From assembly GCA_034509425.1 (NCBI GenBank), contig JAVTVJ010000974.1, positions 124,001 through 188,000 on the forward strand: DNA of 64,000 nt. Direction: 5' to 3'. Shown piece by piece: positions 13,175 to 26,000 of this stretch. Every line of letters begins with the position of its first letter. Position 1 is the stretch's first letter. Position numbers and translations under genes: made by a program. The stretch is from Eopsaltria australis. Taxonomy: Eukaryota > Chordata > Aves > Passeriformes > Petroicidae. A model generated the notes under the pieces. It saw only the letters and a list, made by a program, of their open reading frames with translations. It made no database searches and was not told where the DNA came from.

Positions 13175-13372
13175 CATCCCAGGGAGAGGTTCCAGCCTTC
13201 CCAGGGAGAGGTTCCAGCCATCCCAGTGAGGTTTTCCAGCCATCCCAGTGAGAGATTCCAGCCATCCCGGTGAGAGATTCCAGTCATCCCAGTAAGAGTT
13301 CTCAGCAATCCCAGTGAGGGTTTCCAGCCATCCTGATGGAGATTCCAACCACCCAGGCGAGGTTTTCCAGCT
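13175..13372. repeat. 24-25 bp minisatellite
   Basis: About eight units like 'gagaggttccagccatccca' with increasing divergence rightwards. Confidence 0.88.
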
Positions 13373-13822
13373 GTTCCCAGTGCAGCACCCGGAGCAGTGG
13401 GAGATCCATCCCCGTCCCGATTCATGACGTTCCCGGGCAGAGCCAAGCGCCGGGGACATTCCCGGGATTCACGTGACGCCGGGAGATGAAAGGCTGGAGA
13501 TGAAAGGCTGCAGGATTCCATCACGCTCTGCTCTCCGTCTGTCACTTCCCATCTCCTCCATCCGGAGCCGTGGGAGCAATTAGCGCCCGGCAGGTTGGGA
13601 TGGGATTCCTGACAGAGCCGCGATAGCCTGGTGTTCCCACTCCGGCAGGGATGTGAGGGTGGGAAGAGCCCACAGAGGGGCACTGGGGGGAAAAACCTTC
13701 CAGGAGAGCCTGGAACTAGCCCTGAATTGTATTTTATACATTTTATATTTTATATTAAATAAAGGTGTGTATTATATAAGTGTTCCTGGAATTTATATGG
13801 ATCACAGACCTAGAATTTATAT

Positions 13823-14125
13823 GGATCACAGAATCTTGGGATTGCTGAGGCTGGGAAAGCCTTCCAAGGTCACCAAATCCAAGCTGTGCCTGATGCCCAC
13901 CTTGTCCCCAACCCAGAGCCCTGAGTACCGCATCCAGGAATTTCTTGGGCACCTCCAGGGATGGGAACTCCAAATTTCCCCTGCCAAGGCCTGACCACCC
14001 TTTCCATGAGGAAATTCCTGCTGATTCCACCCTGAGCTTCCCCTGGCCCAGCCTGAGGCCATTCCCTCTCCTCCTGTCCCTGTTCCCTGGGAGCAGAGCC
14101 CGACCCCCTCCACTGGTGGATGATC
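13823..14125 (-). mobile_element. CR1 LINE 3' fragment, antisense
   Basis: Starts 'atcacagaatcttgggattg' and continues through 'ttccatgaggaaattcctg' and 'cctgaggccattccctctcc', typical of an older CR1 subfamily. Confidence 0.88.
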
Positions 14126-14554
14126 AATAAATGCTACGATGTTATAAATATTCCCACATATTTGCTGTAAATCCTGATCCGCAGCCATGCCCATGGAGAG
14201 ATTTCCATTTGATCCATAAGCAGCTGATATTTGATCCATAAACAGGAGTGTGCACATTCCCTGAGCTCTGGATCCACCTCGGGAATGGCAGCCGGGATGG
14301 GGGTCCCCACTCCAAGCCCCAGCAAGGCCAGGTTTAGTCCCTTGTGGAATTTTTGGATGTTTTTTCCCTATTTTTAACTGCTGGTGTGGGAGGGGAGCAG
14401 CAAACCCATCATTAATTGCACTGCCAGGTAATTAATGACAGCGCCAGGGACGGAAACACGATGGAGCTACGGAAGGATGAAACTCAGGGAGAAATAATTG
14501 GGATTTAACGGGAACATCCCAGGTGGGGGGGGCCCTTGAGGACACCCTGGAGGG

Positions 14555-14925
14555 ACAGAACTGGGACCAGTACAAGATATGAAACCCCCCAGTTTGGGAT
14601 GCCCAGAGCCAGAGCCAGGACCAGCCTGGCTGCTACAGCCCGAGGAGGAGGAAGGATAGGAGGAAGAGGGAAGCAGCTCTTCCTCTGAGGATTGGGAATT
14701 CCACCCTGTCCCTACAAACCCTGGATGAGCCCTAAAGGCGCAGCCGATTCCAAATGCTGATCCCAATCCATGGGAACAGCCAGGGACAGACACAGAAGAG
14801 CCACACAGCTGCAATTCAGCGCTGGGATGTGACATTGAGGTGCTAGGATGTGACCTCAGGGTGCTGGGATGTGACCTTGGAGTGCTGGGATGAGACCTCG
14901 GGGTGCTGGATGTGACCCTGAGGTG
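14555..14925. repeat. Dispersed composite repeat, copy 1
   Basis: Contains 'aactgggaccagtacaagat', 'cccccagtttgggatgc', 'gcagctcttcctctgaggat', 'gagccacacagctgc' and then a run of 'ggtgctgggatgtgacct' units. The second copy lies at 19905-20311 in the same orientation. Element type unknown. Confidence 0.85.
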
Positions 14926-15723
14926 CCGAGGACAAACAGGGACACCCCGGACTTGGGGGGATGGAGCCCACATTTAGGGGTCCCCCAGCAGGTCCCAGGA
15001 TTTGGGAGGAGCCGAGCATGGCAGCGCCGAGCCCACGGAGGGCTGGGAGGGTTTGTGCAGCGGATCCATCCGGCGGCGCGGCGGGAGGGACTCTGCCTTT
15101 CTGCAGTCTCCTTGGAGACTGCGGCCGCTCCGGAGGAGATCCCGCTGCTTCCGCTGCTCCCCGGCTCGTGGCAGCCCCAGCCCCGCGGAGCCGAGGCCAG
15201 AGGAGCAGCGGGAAGAGGCTGATCTGGGAAGCGATCCATAATTCCGTGTGGCTACAACGAGGCGGCATCCAGGGAGGCAGGAATTTCCAAATTCCCGTTC
15301 CCACAGCAACGCGGGGTCACCTCGGGAGCCATCGCCCACCGGCACGGTCAGGCCAGCCCCTGGCGCTCCAGGACAGAAAACAGCCTGGAAAAGGTGGGTT
15401 TGGGGCAATCCTGGCTTGGCCCCCCTCATGTGCACGGGCAGGAGCCTTCCCAGGAACCTTCCCGGCATCTCCAGAGGCGCTGGAGCAGGAGGAGGAGGAG
15501 GAGGAGGAGAAGGAGGGATGTGCCAGAACAAGGCAGGTGCTCTGAGAGTCTCAGGAGCTCTGCAATCCCACAGCTCCGAGCACATCAGCCATGGAGGGAA
15601 CGGAGGAAGAGGGAAAGCAGCAGCACAGGGATAAATCCCTGCCCTGAGGAGTCCCTGCTGGACTGGGATCACTGGGACACAGCGGGAAGTGCCCAGCTGC
15701 TGCATCCACAGCGCTGTCCCAGA

Positions 15724-16175
15724 AAGGGACACAGGGATCAATCCCTCATCCCAACTCCTGGAGCAGCTCCGGAGCTCTGAGCAGGATGGAACTCTGTGAC
15801 ACAGGGATCAATCCCTCATCCCAACTCCTGGAGCAGCTCCGGAGCTCTGAGCAGGATGGAACTCTGTGACACAGGGATCAATCCCTCATCCCAACTCCTG
15901 GAGCAGCTCCAGAGCTCTGAGGGGATGAAGGAGCCTCTGAGTGACACAGGGCCCAATCCCTCATCCCGGTTTCTGCACAGCATCAAGCTCTGAGCAGAGT
16001 CAGGGATGCTCTGTGTGTGACACAGGGACCGATCCCTCATCCCAAATTCTGGCACAGCTCCGGAGCTCCGAGGAGGGTCAAGGGCGCTCAGCAGGTGCCA
16101 CACAGATGGGAGCCACGTCCCCTTTTCCAGCACAGCTCCGAGCTCCGAGTGGGGTCAAGGGCACTCCGTGTGCCC
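15724..16175. repeat. 70-bp minisatellite
   Basis: Three near-identical 70-bp units begin at 15731, 15801 and 15871 ('acagggatcaatccctcatc'), followed by three diverged units to about 16,175. Confidence 0.92.
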
Positions 16176-16794
16176 GATCCCGGCTCATCCCGGCGCTTTC
16201 ATGTCCCTGCCGCGCGCTCAGATCCGGCTCCAGCAGCGCCGGCCTGAGAGAACCTCAAACACACAGAGCAGGGACCAAACTGTGCGGGAACAATGCCGCC
16301 TTTTCCAAACATTCCCAAACACTCCAGTGCCTGCCAAGAACCTGTCAGACCCTGACGCTGCTGGTCACGAGCGGCCCCAGCGTCCCTCGGAGCCGGAGGA
16401 CACAGCAGCTGCTCCTCGGGGATGTGGGGAGCACTCCCGGCCCCCAGCCAGCCCCACGGCCGAAGGGAAGGAAAACCAAAGGATTCACACCGTTGGAATC
16501 ACGTCCAGCAGCTCTGCAGCCTCCTGTGCCTGCCCCACGGATGGGCATGAGGGCACAGGGACAGCACATCCCTAAGGAACATCCCACCGACAGCACCCAT
16601 GGAACAGAAGGGGAAGCTGAGGCAGGAAAAGAGATGGATCCATCTCCCTGCAGCCACCAGTGCACGCTCCAGCCCTTCCCAGGCCCCCTGCATCCCATGG
16701 GATGGGGCTCCTACAGGATAGGAAAGGGGGGCTTTGTCACCCCAGAGAGAGCAGGAGCCCCATGGGGAGGGGTCTCCATGCAGAGTCGATCCTG

Positions 16795-17015
16795 GCCCCC
16801 TCCCCGTCCCCTCCCTGCCCCCTGTCCCCGCAGTGTCCCCAGGCACTGTCCCCTCCCTGTGCCTTGTCCCCATGGTGTCCCAAAGTGCTGTGCCCTCCCT
16901 GTGCCGTGTCCCCACAGTGTCACCTGGGTGCTGTCCCCTCCCTGTCCCCACCCCTGCAGTGTCTCCAGGCACGGTCCCCTCCCCATCCCGTCCCCACAGA
17001 GTCCCCAGGCGCTGT
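16795..17015. repeat. Degenerate CTGTCCCC repeat
   Basis: Imperfect units of about 60 bp ('ctgtcccctccctgtcccca') running up to the donor of SND1 exon 10. Confidence 0.7.
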
Positions 17016-17023
17016 CCCCTCAC

Positions 17024-20000
17024 CTGGGCGCTGTCCCCCTCGAGCCGGGGTGGCCGGATGCTGGACAGGTGAATGGTTTTGTGGTCCCCGGAATTGAGCT
17101 TAACCACGATGGCGTCGGCGTTGAGCACCTGCATCACCTGGGGACAGAGACAGGGCTGAGTGTGAGGACAGCAGGCACCCGGGCACACCTGGGCACAGCC
17201 AGGGCCAGGTGCCACCGTGACACCACCTCTGCCACCCCAACTCCCACCCTGGCACAGTGAGCAGCTCCAGCCTCATCCCGGGTGTCACCAGGGGAATGCG
17301 GCTGCTGGGATGGTAACACACGGCACACCAGGGCCCTGCCAGCCGTGTGTGCCCTGTGCTGGGGCTCAGCCCCCGGGTTTCATTCCAGAGGCAATTCCGG
17401 AGGGACAGGAGCACCAGCTGGATACTGGACAAGGGATGATGCTTGGGGAGGAGGGAGCAAGGGCAGCCCATGGTGAGAGCAAACTAATCAGCATCAGAAA
17501 GTCAGGGAATGCTGGAATGGTTTGGGTGGGAAGGGACCCAAAGTCTGTCCCAGGCTGCTGGGAATGTCTAGCCTGGCCTTGGGCACTACCAGGGATCCAG
17601 GTGCAGCCACAGCAAATCTGGGAATTCCAGCCCAGGCAGGAATTTCTTTCCAATATCCCATCCATCTGTGCCCTCTGGCACTGGGAAGCCATTCCCTGGG
17701 TCCTGTCCCTCCAGGCCTTGTCCCCAGTCCCTCTGCAGCTCTCCTGGAGCCCCTTCAGGCCCTGGCAGGGGCTCTGAGCTCTCCCTGGAGCTTTTCCTCT
17801 CCAGGCTGGACATTTCCAGCTCTCCCAGCCTGAATGCCTGGAAGCTGAGGGGGCAGGAGAATCCCAGTGGGACTCAGGACACGTGGGTTTAACATTGCCA
17901 GTTCTCCAGCCTGGCCGAGTGGAGCCCCTGGATGTTCCCATTGGCAGGGCAGGGACCTTCCCCTGCCCACTCCCAGCAGAGCCCAGTCCCCCCAGCTCCC
18001 ACTGCTGCTGATCCTCGCTGATCCCAATCCCACACATCCCCGGAGCCGCGGAGGGAGGCGGGAGCTGACCCCACTCCAGCCCTCTTTGCCTGGCAATCAT
18101 ATCCACCCCTCCCAGCGAGCTCGGCCGGAGGGAGAGCGGGATTTGAGGAATTCAGATCCGAGAAGACACCGAGGATCGCCAGGGCACAGCAAAGCCCCCG
18201 GGAACGGCCCCGGCCTCTCCCGGCTCCCAACTCCTGCATTTTTCCTCGGCAGGAGCAGCCCAAAGCCGTGCGCCTGCCAAGTGGAGTAATCCAATCTCAC
18301 GCTCCAGGGCATCCAGGGGCGAGGAGGGAGCGGCCTCGCTCCTTCCTCCCGCCCAAGACTTGGGCAACGCGGGATGCGAAGCGGAGCTGCTGCAGCCAGG
18401 GCCGCTGCGGGTCAGCTCTGGGGGCAGATCCCGCGCTCCATTACACATCCAGCACACGCTTCCCTGCGAGCCGCGGGAGCCGCGGGAGCCGCGGTCACAT
18501 CTCATTTGTTCCCTGGCAGGAGGCAGCAGCCGGCCAGCGGCTCCCGGCACTCCAGCAGCTCCCGGCATTCCAGCAGCTCCCGGCGCTCCGGACCCGTGCA
18601 GGAGCAGCAGCGGGGACTGGCCGGGCCCCCCCGGCCACCAGCGCCCCTTCCCGGCAGGACGAACTCGCGGGACATGCGCCGGGATGAGTCGGCTGCGAGG
18701 GGGATGCGGGACGCGGGAGGCAGCAGGACATGGATGCAGCAGGACATGGATGTAGGATCCGGGAGGCAGAAGGAAATGGATGTAGCAGGACACGGATAGA
18801 GCAGGACACGAGCAGAACACAGGATGTAGGACACAGGATGCAGCAGAATATTGGATGTAGCAGGACATGGATGCAGTAGGACATGGATATAGGATACGGG
18901 AGGTAGCAGGACATGGGATGCAGCAGGATATGGGATGTAGCAGGACACGCAGCAGGATACGGATGTAGGACACAGGATGCAGCAGGACATGGATGTAGCA
19001 GGACATGGCACCTGGAGCAGGGACATTGTGTCTCCCAGGCAGGACAGAGCCGGGTGGCAGCAGGAGCCAAGAGGGACCCCCGGGGTCTCTGCAGGACCCT
19101 AACCCAGCTGTAAGGGGTCTCTGCAGGATGCTGAGGATATGGGGTGCTGCAGGACAGGGGACACAGCAGGACATGGGACACAGTAGCACACGGGACACAG
19201 CACATGGAACACAGCAGGACATGGCACCAGGAGCCAGGGCTCCCATGGAATGTCAATCCCAGGCAGGACAGAGCAGGGTGGCACAAGGGGGACCCTCAGG
19301 TGCCCACCCTCCCTGGCAGCCACTCCCTCCTCCTACAGGAGCCACAGGGAGGGCAGGAGGGCCACAGGGGGTGACACAGACACAGTGCCACAGAACAGGC
19401 ACGAGGGTCACGGGGTCACACAGTGACAGTGCCACAGGACGGGCAGGAGGGTCACAGGGGGTGACACGGTGACAGTGCCACAGAATGAGCCACTCAGCAC
19501 AGCCCCAGGGCCGGGGCAGTTGCCTCCCCCCATGTTCCCAGCTCACCGTGTCCACTTCCCTTATCCAGTATTTATTGTGGCTTCTCCTGCCTGCGAGAGG
19601 CCCTCTGATAAAGGGATTGGAGGGATTATTTTTTTAGAGCTCTGCAGCTGTTTCTTGCAGAGCCAGCACGCTCCGGCTGCTGCCTCCCGAGTCCCCTGGG
19701 CTGGGAGCAGGGAGGGCAGGCTGGGAATGTCCCCATGGCACCGGCTGGGCTAGGCACCCCCATCCCATCCCTGCTCCAGGGCATGGAGCTCACAGCCCTT
19801 GTCCAGATTGATCAGGGAAGAGTATTTTCCTTGCTGCAAGAGCTGATCCCAACGAAGTCTTCAGTTTTCCACCCCAGGCTTTCCTTGTCCCCAGTACTGG
19901 GGGCACACAGGGCACAACTGGGACCAGTACAGAACATGACACCCCCCAGTTTGGGATGCTCTGGGCAGGGCTGGCACAGACCCAGAGCCAGGACCAGCAC

Positions 20001-23000
20001 GGCTGTGCCAGCCCAGGGAGGGGGAAGGAGAGGAGGAAGAGGGAAGCAGCTCTTCCTCTGAGGATTTGGAATTCCACCAGGAATTCCACCCTTCCAGGGG
20101 GTCTGGCAGCAGAACCCTACCTCCACAAACCCTGGATGCGCCCTAAAGGTGCAGCTGACTCCAAATGCTGGTCCCAATCCACGGGAACAGCCAGGGACAG
20201 ACACAGAGGAGCCACACAGCTGCGATCCGGGGACCTCGGGGTGCTGGGATGTGACCTCAGAGTGCTGGGACGTGACATTGGGGTGCTGGGATGTGACCCT
20301 GGGGTGCCAGGGATTCCACTCTCAGGGATGCTTTCCCGGGGAGCTGGGGGGCACAAGGATCCCATGCCTGGGGACTGTGGGGACATGTCCCAGCTCCCAA
20401 GGCTCCTGAGTGCTGTGCTCCCAGGACAGCAGCCCTCTCCTGGAAAAACATCCCTGCCCTGGGAGAACATCCCTGTCCCAGGACAGTACCCACTCCTGGG
20501 GTGCACAGGGAACACCCCCAAAGCTGAGGGTGACCTCCTGCACCCCAACAGGGACGGTGGCACTCAGGGAGCCAGAGCCCAGCACCAGGAGCAGGCCGAG
20601 TGTCCCCCCGCATCCCAACAATGTCCTTTAGAGGGATTTCAGCAGGGTCTGGCACTCAGCTCAGCTCAGGAGCAGCTCCCAGGCTCAGCTCTGGCCCATC
20701 CCTCCGAGCTCTGGGAGGATTTGGCCACGGCCAGAGCTCCCAGCAAAGGGAATAAAAATCAGGATCAAAGGAGCCAGGCCCAGCTCAGCCCCATCCAGCA
20801 GAGCCAGGACACGGCCCAGGGGCTGCCCGGGGAGCCCCCCGAGCCCGAGGGGCCGATGCTGGCGGAGCTGGAACGGGCTGACGCAGCCCCCCCTGCAGAG
20901 GATGGCTCCCAGCCTAACGCATGCACGGCTCCGCAGCGTGTCCCAAATCCCGCTGCTCTGACACCAGCTGACGTAGGGATTTTGGGAGAGAGCCTCCAGC
21001 CCCTTCCACATTTCCATTCCTCTGCTCTCCTCCAAACCTACAATCGAGGCCAAGCCTCCCCTGCTCCCCCAGCCCGGCCCAGCCCAGCCCTGCGCCCCCA
21101 GCGCCAGCAGCCGCAGCCAAAATTAGCCGGAGCCGATTTGCCGCGGTTGATCAGCGGTGCAAATGCAGGTTGGGATCTTCCTCCTCCTCCTCCTCCTCCC
21201 CCTCCCCTCGCAGCCCCCTCCAGCAGCTCCTGCGTCAGCTGTGCTGCTGCAAACGAGCCCCGTTGTGCCGAGCACGGAGGCGGCTCCGGAGCCATCCCTG
21301 CCCACCCGCTCCCGCTCGGTGCCACCAGCGCGGCCGGAGCCCCGGGGAGGCCGGGCACGTGCCCAGCTGCGAGAGCAGCGCTGCCACTGCGGCCGTGTGG
21401 GCATCTGTCCTGATTTTCCCTGTCGCTTACGATTCCAGGCAAGGGGAAAGGAAAAAAAAGCCCCCAAAGTGACACTGAAATGCAGGGGGGCTGCGGCTGC
21501 CAAAGGCCGAGTTCCAGAGCCTGAGCACAGGGCAGGATCGACCCAACAGGCAGAGATATTCCCCATCTGCTCCCCACAAAGCAGGATGTGATGGTCACTG
21601 CCTTTGGGGGCTCCCAGGGAATCCGAACCCTGCCCGAGTGGAACCGGGAGCGCTCCCAGCCTGGGGGGACCCCACAGAGGCAGGGAACTGGGGGCACCCC
21701 GCAAACTGCCCCCCAGCCCAAGGGGGTCCCACTCACAGCACCGGGGGTCAATCCCCACCTTTACCAGAGGAATTCTGGATCCCCACTGCCCCTGGGGGAG
21801 GGGGTAGAGATGCTGCTGATCCCAAAGCCACCTCGGACATCCCCCTTCCAGAGCTTGGGGAGGGCCCTGCCTGCTGCTATCCCACAAAATCACGGCATCT
21901 TGGAAGCGCTGGGAGCATCCAGCCGCCCCCTTCAGCAGCTGAGCAAAGCGTGACTGACGGGCCTGGCACAGCTCCTGGCACAGCTCCTGGCACAGCTCCT
22001 GGCACAGCTCCTGGCACAGCTCCGGTGGCAGCCGCTGCCAGCGGCGCTTCCCGGCGTTCCAGCACCGGCACACAGCCCTGCTGTGCCCACGGGACACCTG
22101 CCCAGGTGCCACTTGTCACCACCACAGGGAGGGGACAGCCACGTCCTTATCCTGAGGGATGGGCTCTCAATCTGTCCTCCTGGAGCCCCTCCGAGCTCAG
22201 TGTCCCTGCACTGCTCCCACAGGGAATGCCCAGCAAACCCTGCCTGGTTTTGGGGACTTCTGCTGCTGTCCCAGCCACATCTGAGCCACCAGAGCAAGCA
22301 CAGGAGCCATTCCCGACCTCATCCCACCGGACTTGAGCCGATGATGCCACAGGGATCAGCTCTCCACGGATGAGGCTGGAGCAGCTACAGGAGCTCCTGG
22401 CTGTCCCTGCCTGGCAGCGCCAGAGCTTTTCCATCTCTGCTCTGTTCAACCCCCGGCTTCCAGGAGCCCCCCAGGATCTGCCAGGCTTGATCCCGTTCCG
22501 GCATTTCCAAGGAACTGCCAGGCTTGATCCCATTCTTGCATTTCCCCAGGAGCTGCCAGGCTTGATCCCATTTCTGCTTTTCCCCAGGAGCTGCCAGGCT
22601 TGATCCCATTTCTGCCTTTCCCCAGGAACTGCCAGGCTTGATCCCATTCCTGCTTTTCCCCAGGATCTGCCAGGCCGTGCCCAGACACGATCCCGGCAGG
22701 ACCGAAGCAGCTGGAAGGATCTGGTCCTGCGCAGGGACCGGGCCGACTTTCCAAGAAATGCGGCTGCTGCCCATTCCCAAGGAAATTCCAGCAGCTCCGG
22801 AGCCGCGGCCGCTGCCTGGGCGAGTCGGCAGCTCCATCTAGTGGGGCTGATCCCACGGATCCTGCCCGGAACCCGCAGCTCCCGCATCCTGCCAGGGATC
22901 ATCCCACGCAGCTTCCCCTCCCTCCTGCACCGGGGCAGGGATCCCCACGGCATCCACGGGCAGGGAACAGCTCCGCTCCCCACGGAGCCCCACACCAGCA

Positions 23001-26000
23001 CCCACCGGGAGCAGGGATCAGCAGCATCTCCAACCCCTGGGAACACTGGGAACCAATCCATGGGGCAGCCATTCCCCCGGGAACACTGGGAATCAATCCA
23101 TGGGGCAGCCATTCCCCCGGGAACACTGGGAATCAATCCATGGGGCAGCCATTCCCCCGGGAACACTGGGAATCAATCCATGGGGCACCATCCCCCTGGG
23201 AACACTGGGAATCAATCCATGGGGCAGCCATTCCCATGGGAACACTGGGAATCAGTCGAGATGTGAGCCCATTCCTGCGGCCCCGGACCAGATGAAGGTG
23301 CCAGGACACCCCCAGTCCATTCCCACAAACCACAGTCCCTCTCTCAGAGCTCTTTCCCTTCTCCTGGCACCTCTTCCCACTCCAGCCTTGCTGGCGATCC
23401 CGGTGTGCACCAGGATCCATGGCAGGGATCAAGATCCTTGGGGTTTGTCCAAACCCATGGAGAAGCCAAATCAGGAGCTGGGCACCCTGCCCTCTGCCCC
23501 CAGTCCTCAGATGGCCCTCCCCAGCCCCACCTGTGCCATTCCCAGCCCCACTTACCTTGGCCACGAACTGTTTGTCCTTCTGGTCCAGGTTTGCCGTGGG
23601 GGCCACGTAATCCCTCCAGATCCTCAGCTTGCGCTCCTTGGCAAACCTGCCAGGGTGGGGACAGTGGGACACGGGGCTGGGACTCCCAGGGGTGCCGGGG
23701 GTGACGCTCCCAGCAAAGCCCCAGGGAGAGACAGAGGGGAGATCCCATCAATCCAACCCTGGATGAGCCACACAGGGCTGGGGGGGTGGGGCTGGAGCCA
23801 CTCTGGGCACCCCATGGATGTGGTGGGATCAGCTGGGAGCAGCAGGAGCAGAGGTGTCACAGGGATCCCCATCCCCACCTCTCGGCCGCACGCAGTTTGT
23901 CAGCGCCCCGGGTGTAGACGGCGATGGACCAATCCACGCAGCGGGCAAAGCCCTCCTTCAGCAGCAGCTCCGTGATGTTCCCGTTCTGTGTGGGGCAGGA
24001 GAGGGCCCGGGGTCAGCAGGATCCCCCAGGGGCAGCAGGATCCCCCAGGGCACTGTCCGTGTCCCTGGGACCCACACAGCCACTGTGATGTCCCCTGAGC
24101 TCCCAGTGCTACTGGGGACCCCCCCAGTGACACCCCTGGGCTCTGCCCCCCTCACACGGACCAGGATCTCCCAAATCCACCAGGAAAGAGCCCACAAATC
24201 CCAGTGACACCTCCGGGCTCTGCCCTTCTCACATGGACCAGGATCTCCCACATCCACCACAACTCCCAGTTCCCCCACTGGCAGCACCCTGTGACCTCCT
24301 AGGGCACCCCCAGCCCGCGGGGCCCTGTCCATGCCCCCGGTGCCACTTGCCGGGTGCAGGATGGTGCCCAGGATGTTCTGGTTGTGGCAGCTCTCCAGGA
24401 CAATCTGCACGTCCCTCTGCAGCAGCCGCGACTCCGTGAAGAATTTGGCTTCGGCCGCAAATGGCTCTGGCACCTCGGAGTCGGCCTCGCGCTTGAACGT
24501 GGGACACTGCGGGACACGGGGACAGTCAGGACACGGGATGGGCATGGAAACCTCGGGAGGAGGGTGGGAAACCCCCCTGGGGAGGAGGCTGCCCCCATTT
24601 CCCAGCTCCGGGGGTGTTTTGGGTGTTGAAATCAGGGAACCTGTGTGAGGACAGAGCCCATGCACTGCCCTGGGAAACACTGCCAGGGATACAAGGACCA
24701 GTTCCAGCTCTCGGAACCCCTGGATAGGGATGGGAGCTGCTGGAGAGAGCCCAGAGGAGGCCCCAGAGCTGCTCCAGGACTGGAGACCCTCAGTTCCCAG
24801 GGATCCAGGCTGGGAGAGCTGGGGGTGCTCACCTGGAGGAGGGAAGGCTCCAGGGAGAGCTCAGAGCCCCTGCCAGGGCCTAAAGGGGCTCCAGGAGAGC
24901 TGCAGAGGTACTGGGGACAAGGCCTGGAGGGACAGGACACAGGGAATGCCTTCCCACTGCCAGAGGGCAGGGATGGGTGGGATATTGGGAAGGAATTCCT
25001 GGCTGGGCTGGAATTCCCAGAGCAGCAGTGGCTGCCCCTGGATCCCTGGCAGTGCCCAAGGCCAGGCTGGACACTGGGGCTGGGAGCAGCCTGGGACAGT
25101 GGGAGGTGTCCCTGCCATGGCAGGGGTGGCACTGGAGGGGCTTTGGGGTCCCTTCCGCCCAAACAAGTCTGTGGTTCCTTGAACTTGGACATCAGCAGGA
25201 ACTTCTCCATGGAAAGGGTGATCAGACATTGGCAGGGACTTCACAGGGAGTTCAAGGAATTCGTGGAGGTGGCACTCAGAGCCCTGGGCTGGGGACAAGG
25301 TTGGGGTTGGGCACAGCTGGGACTGGATGGGCTGGGAGAGCTTTTCCTACCTCAGTGATCCCGGGATTCTGTGAACTCCCACCACAATCCTGACCAGGGT
25401 GTCAACCAACCCACACCTGTCCCCACCCCACAGTGACAACTCGGACTCCTCCCAGCCTGGTCCTGCAGGTCCAGCAGGTGACAAGGATGTCCCTCCATCC
25501 TTTCCTGCTCCGGCCCTGGGACCCAGAGAGCCGCAGGTGCCGAGGAGGTCAGACAAGGAGGGGATTCAGCAGTGGGAATTCAGCAGAGGGAATCTGTCAG
25601 AGGGAATTCAGCCACAGGAATGGGCTCACCTTGATCCCTGAGAGCATGACGGTGACCAGGTAGAAGTCAGGCAGGAGCAGGGCCCTCACCACGCTGCCAT
25701 CCCGCACGTGCTCGATGATGGCTGTGGGGCAACACCAGAGCTCACCCTGCTGGGCCAGGAACGGGACACAGGGACAGGGGACACAGGGACAGGGGACACA
25801 GGGACAGGGGACACAGGGACAGGGGACACAGGGACAGGGGACACAGGGACATCCCCACGGCCACCTTACCATTGACAGGTTTCTGGTGCAGGGAGTCCAC
25901 GAAGTGCCGGGGGTTCTCCAGGGTGTACTTGAGGTCCCGCACGGTGTGGGACCCCGAGCCCTCGCTCCACATTCCCTTCTTGGCACTGCGGGCCTGCTCC

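Larger units (their letters stand above)
1..17023 (-). other. SND1 intron 10 (partial), no coding exon seen
   Basis: This 17 kb lies downstream of SND1 exon 10 on the minus strand. I looked for the next SND1 exon (a second REFLRKK-type segment) and for LRRC4, which sits inside SND1 in mammals, and saw neither. Content is GC-rich unique DNA with CR1 fragments, degenerate minisatellites and several short AT-rich, homeobox-site-rich islands (about 1.5-1.8, 2.05-2.12, 3.13-3.19, 5.42-5.46, 10.43-10.76, 12.65-12.69 and 14.40-14.45 kb). Many long open frames here are by-products of high GC. Confidence 0.8.
17138..23555 (-). other. SND1 intron 9
   Basis: Intron between SND1 exons 9 and 10, with canonical GT-AG ends. 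It holds a CR1 fragment (17.5-17.8 kb), degenerate 'gcaggacatggatgta' repeats (18.7-19.2 kb), a roughly 45-bp repeat (19.35-19.49 kb), the second copy of a dispersed composite repeat (19.9-20.3 kb), a CTCCTC tract (21.18-21.21 kb) and three tandem arrays near its 5' end (21.97, 22.49 and 23.04 kb). No gene seen. Confidence 0.85.

Noticed and set aside
1..17023. LRRC4 or SND1 exon 11 in the left 17 kb
   Set aside because: No leucine-rich-repeat coding block and no SND1-like exon was found on either strand.
23040..23255. Evenly spaced 40-bp repeats resembling an array with spacers
   Set aside because: Units are contiguous tandem copies in a vertebrate intron, with no variable spacers; not CRISPR.
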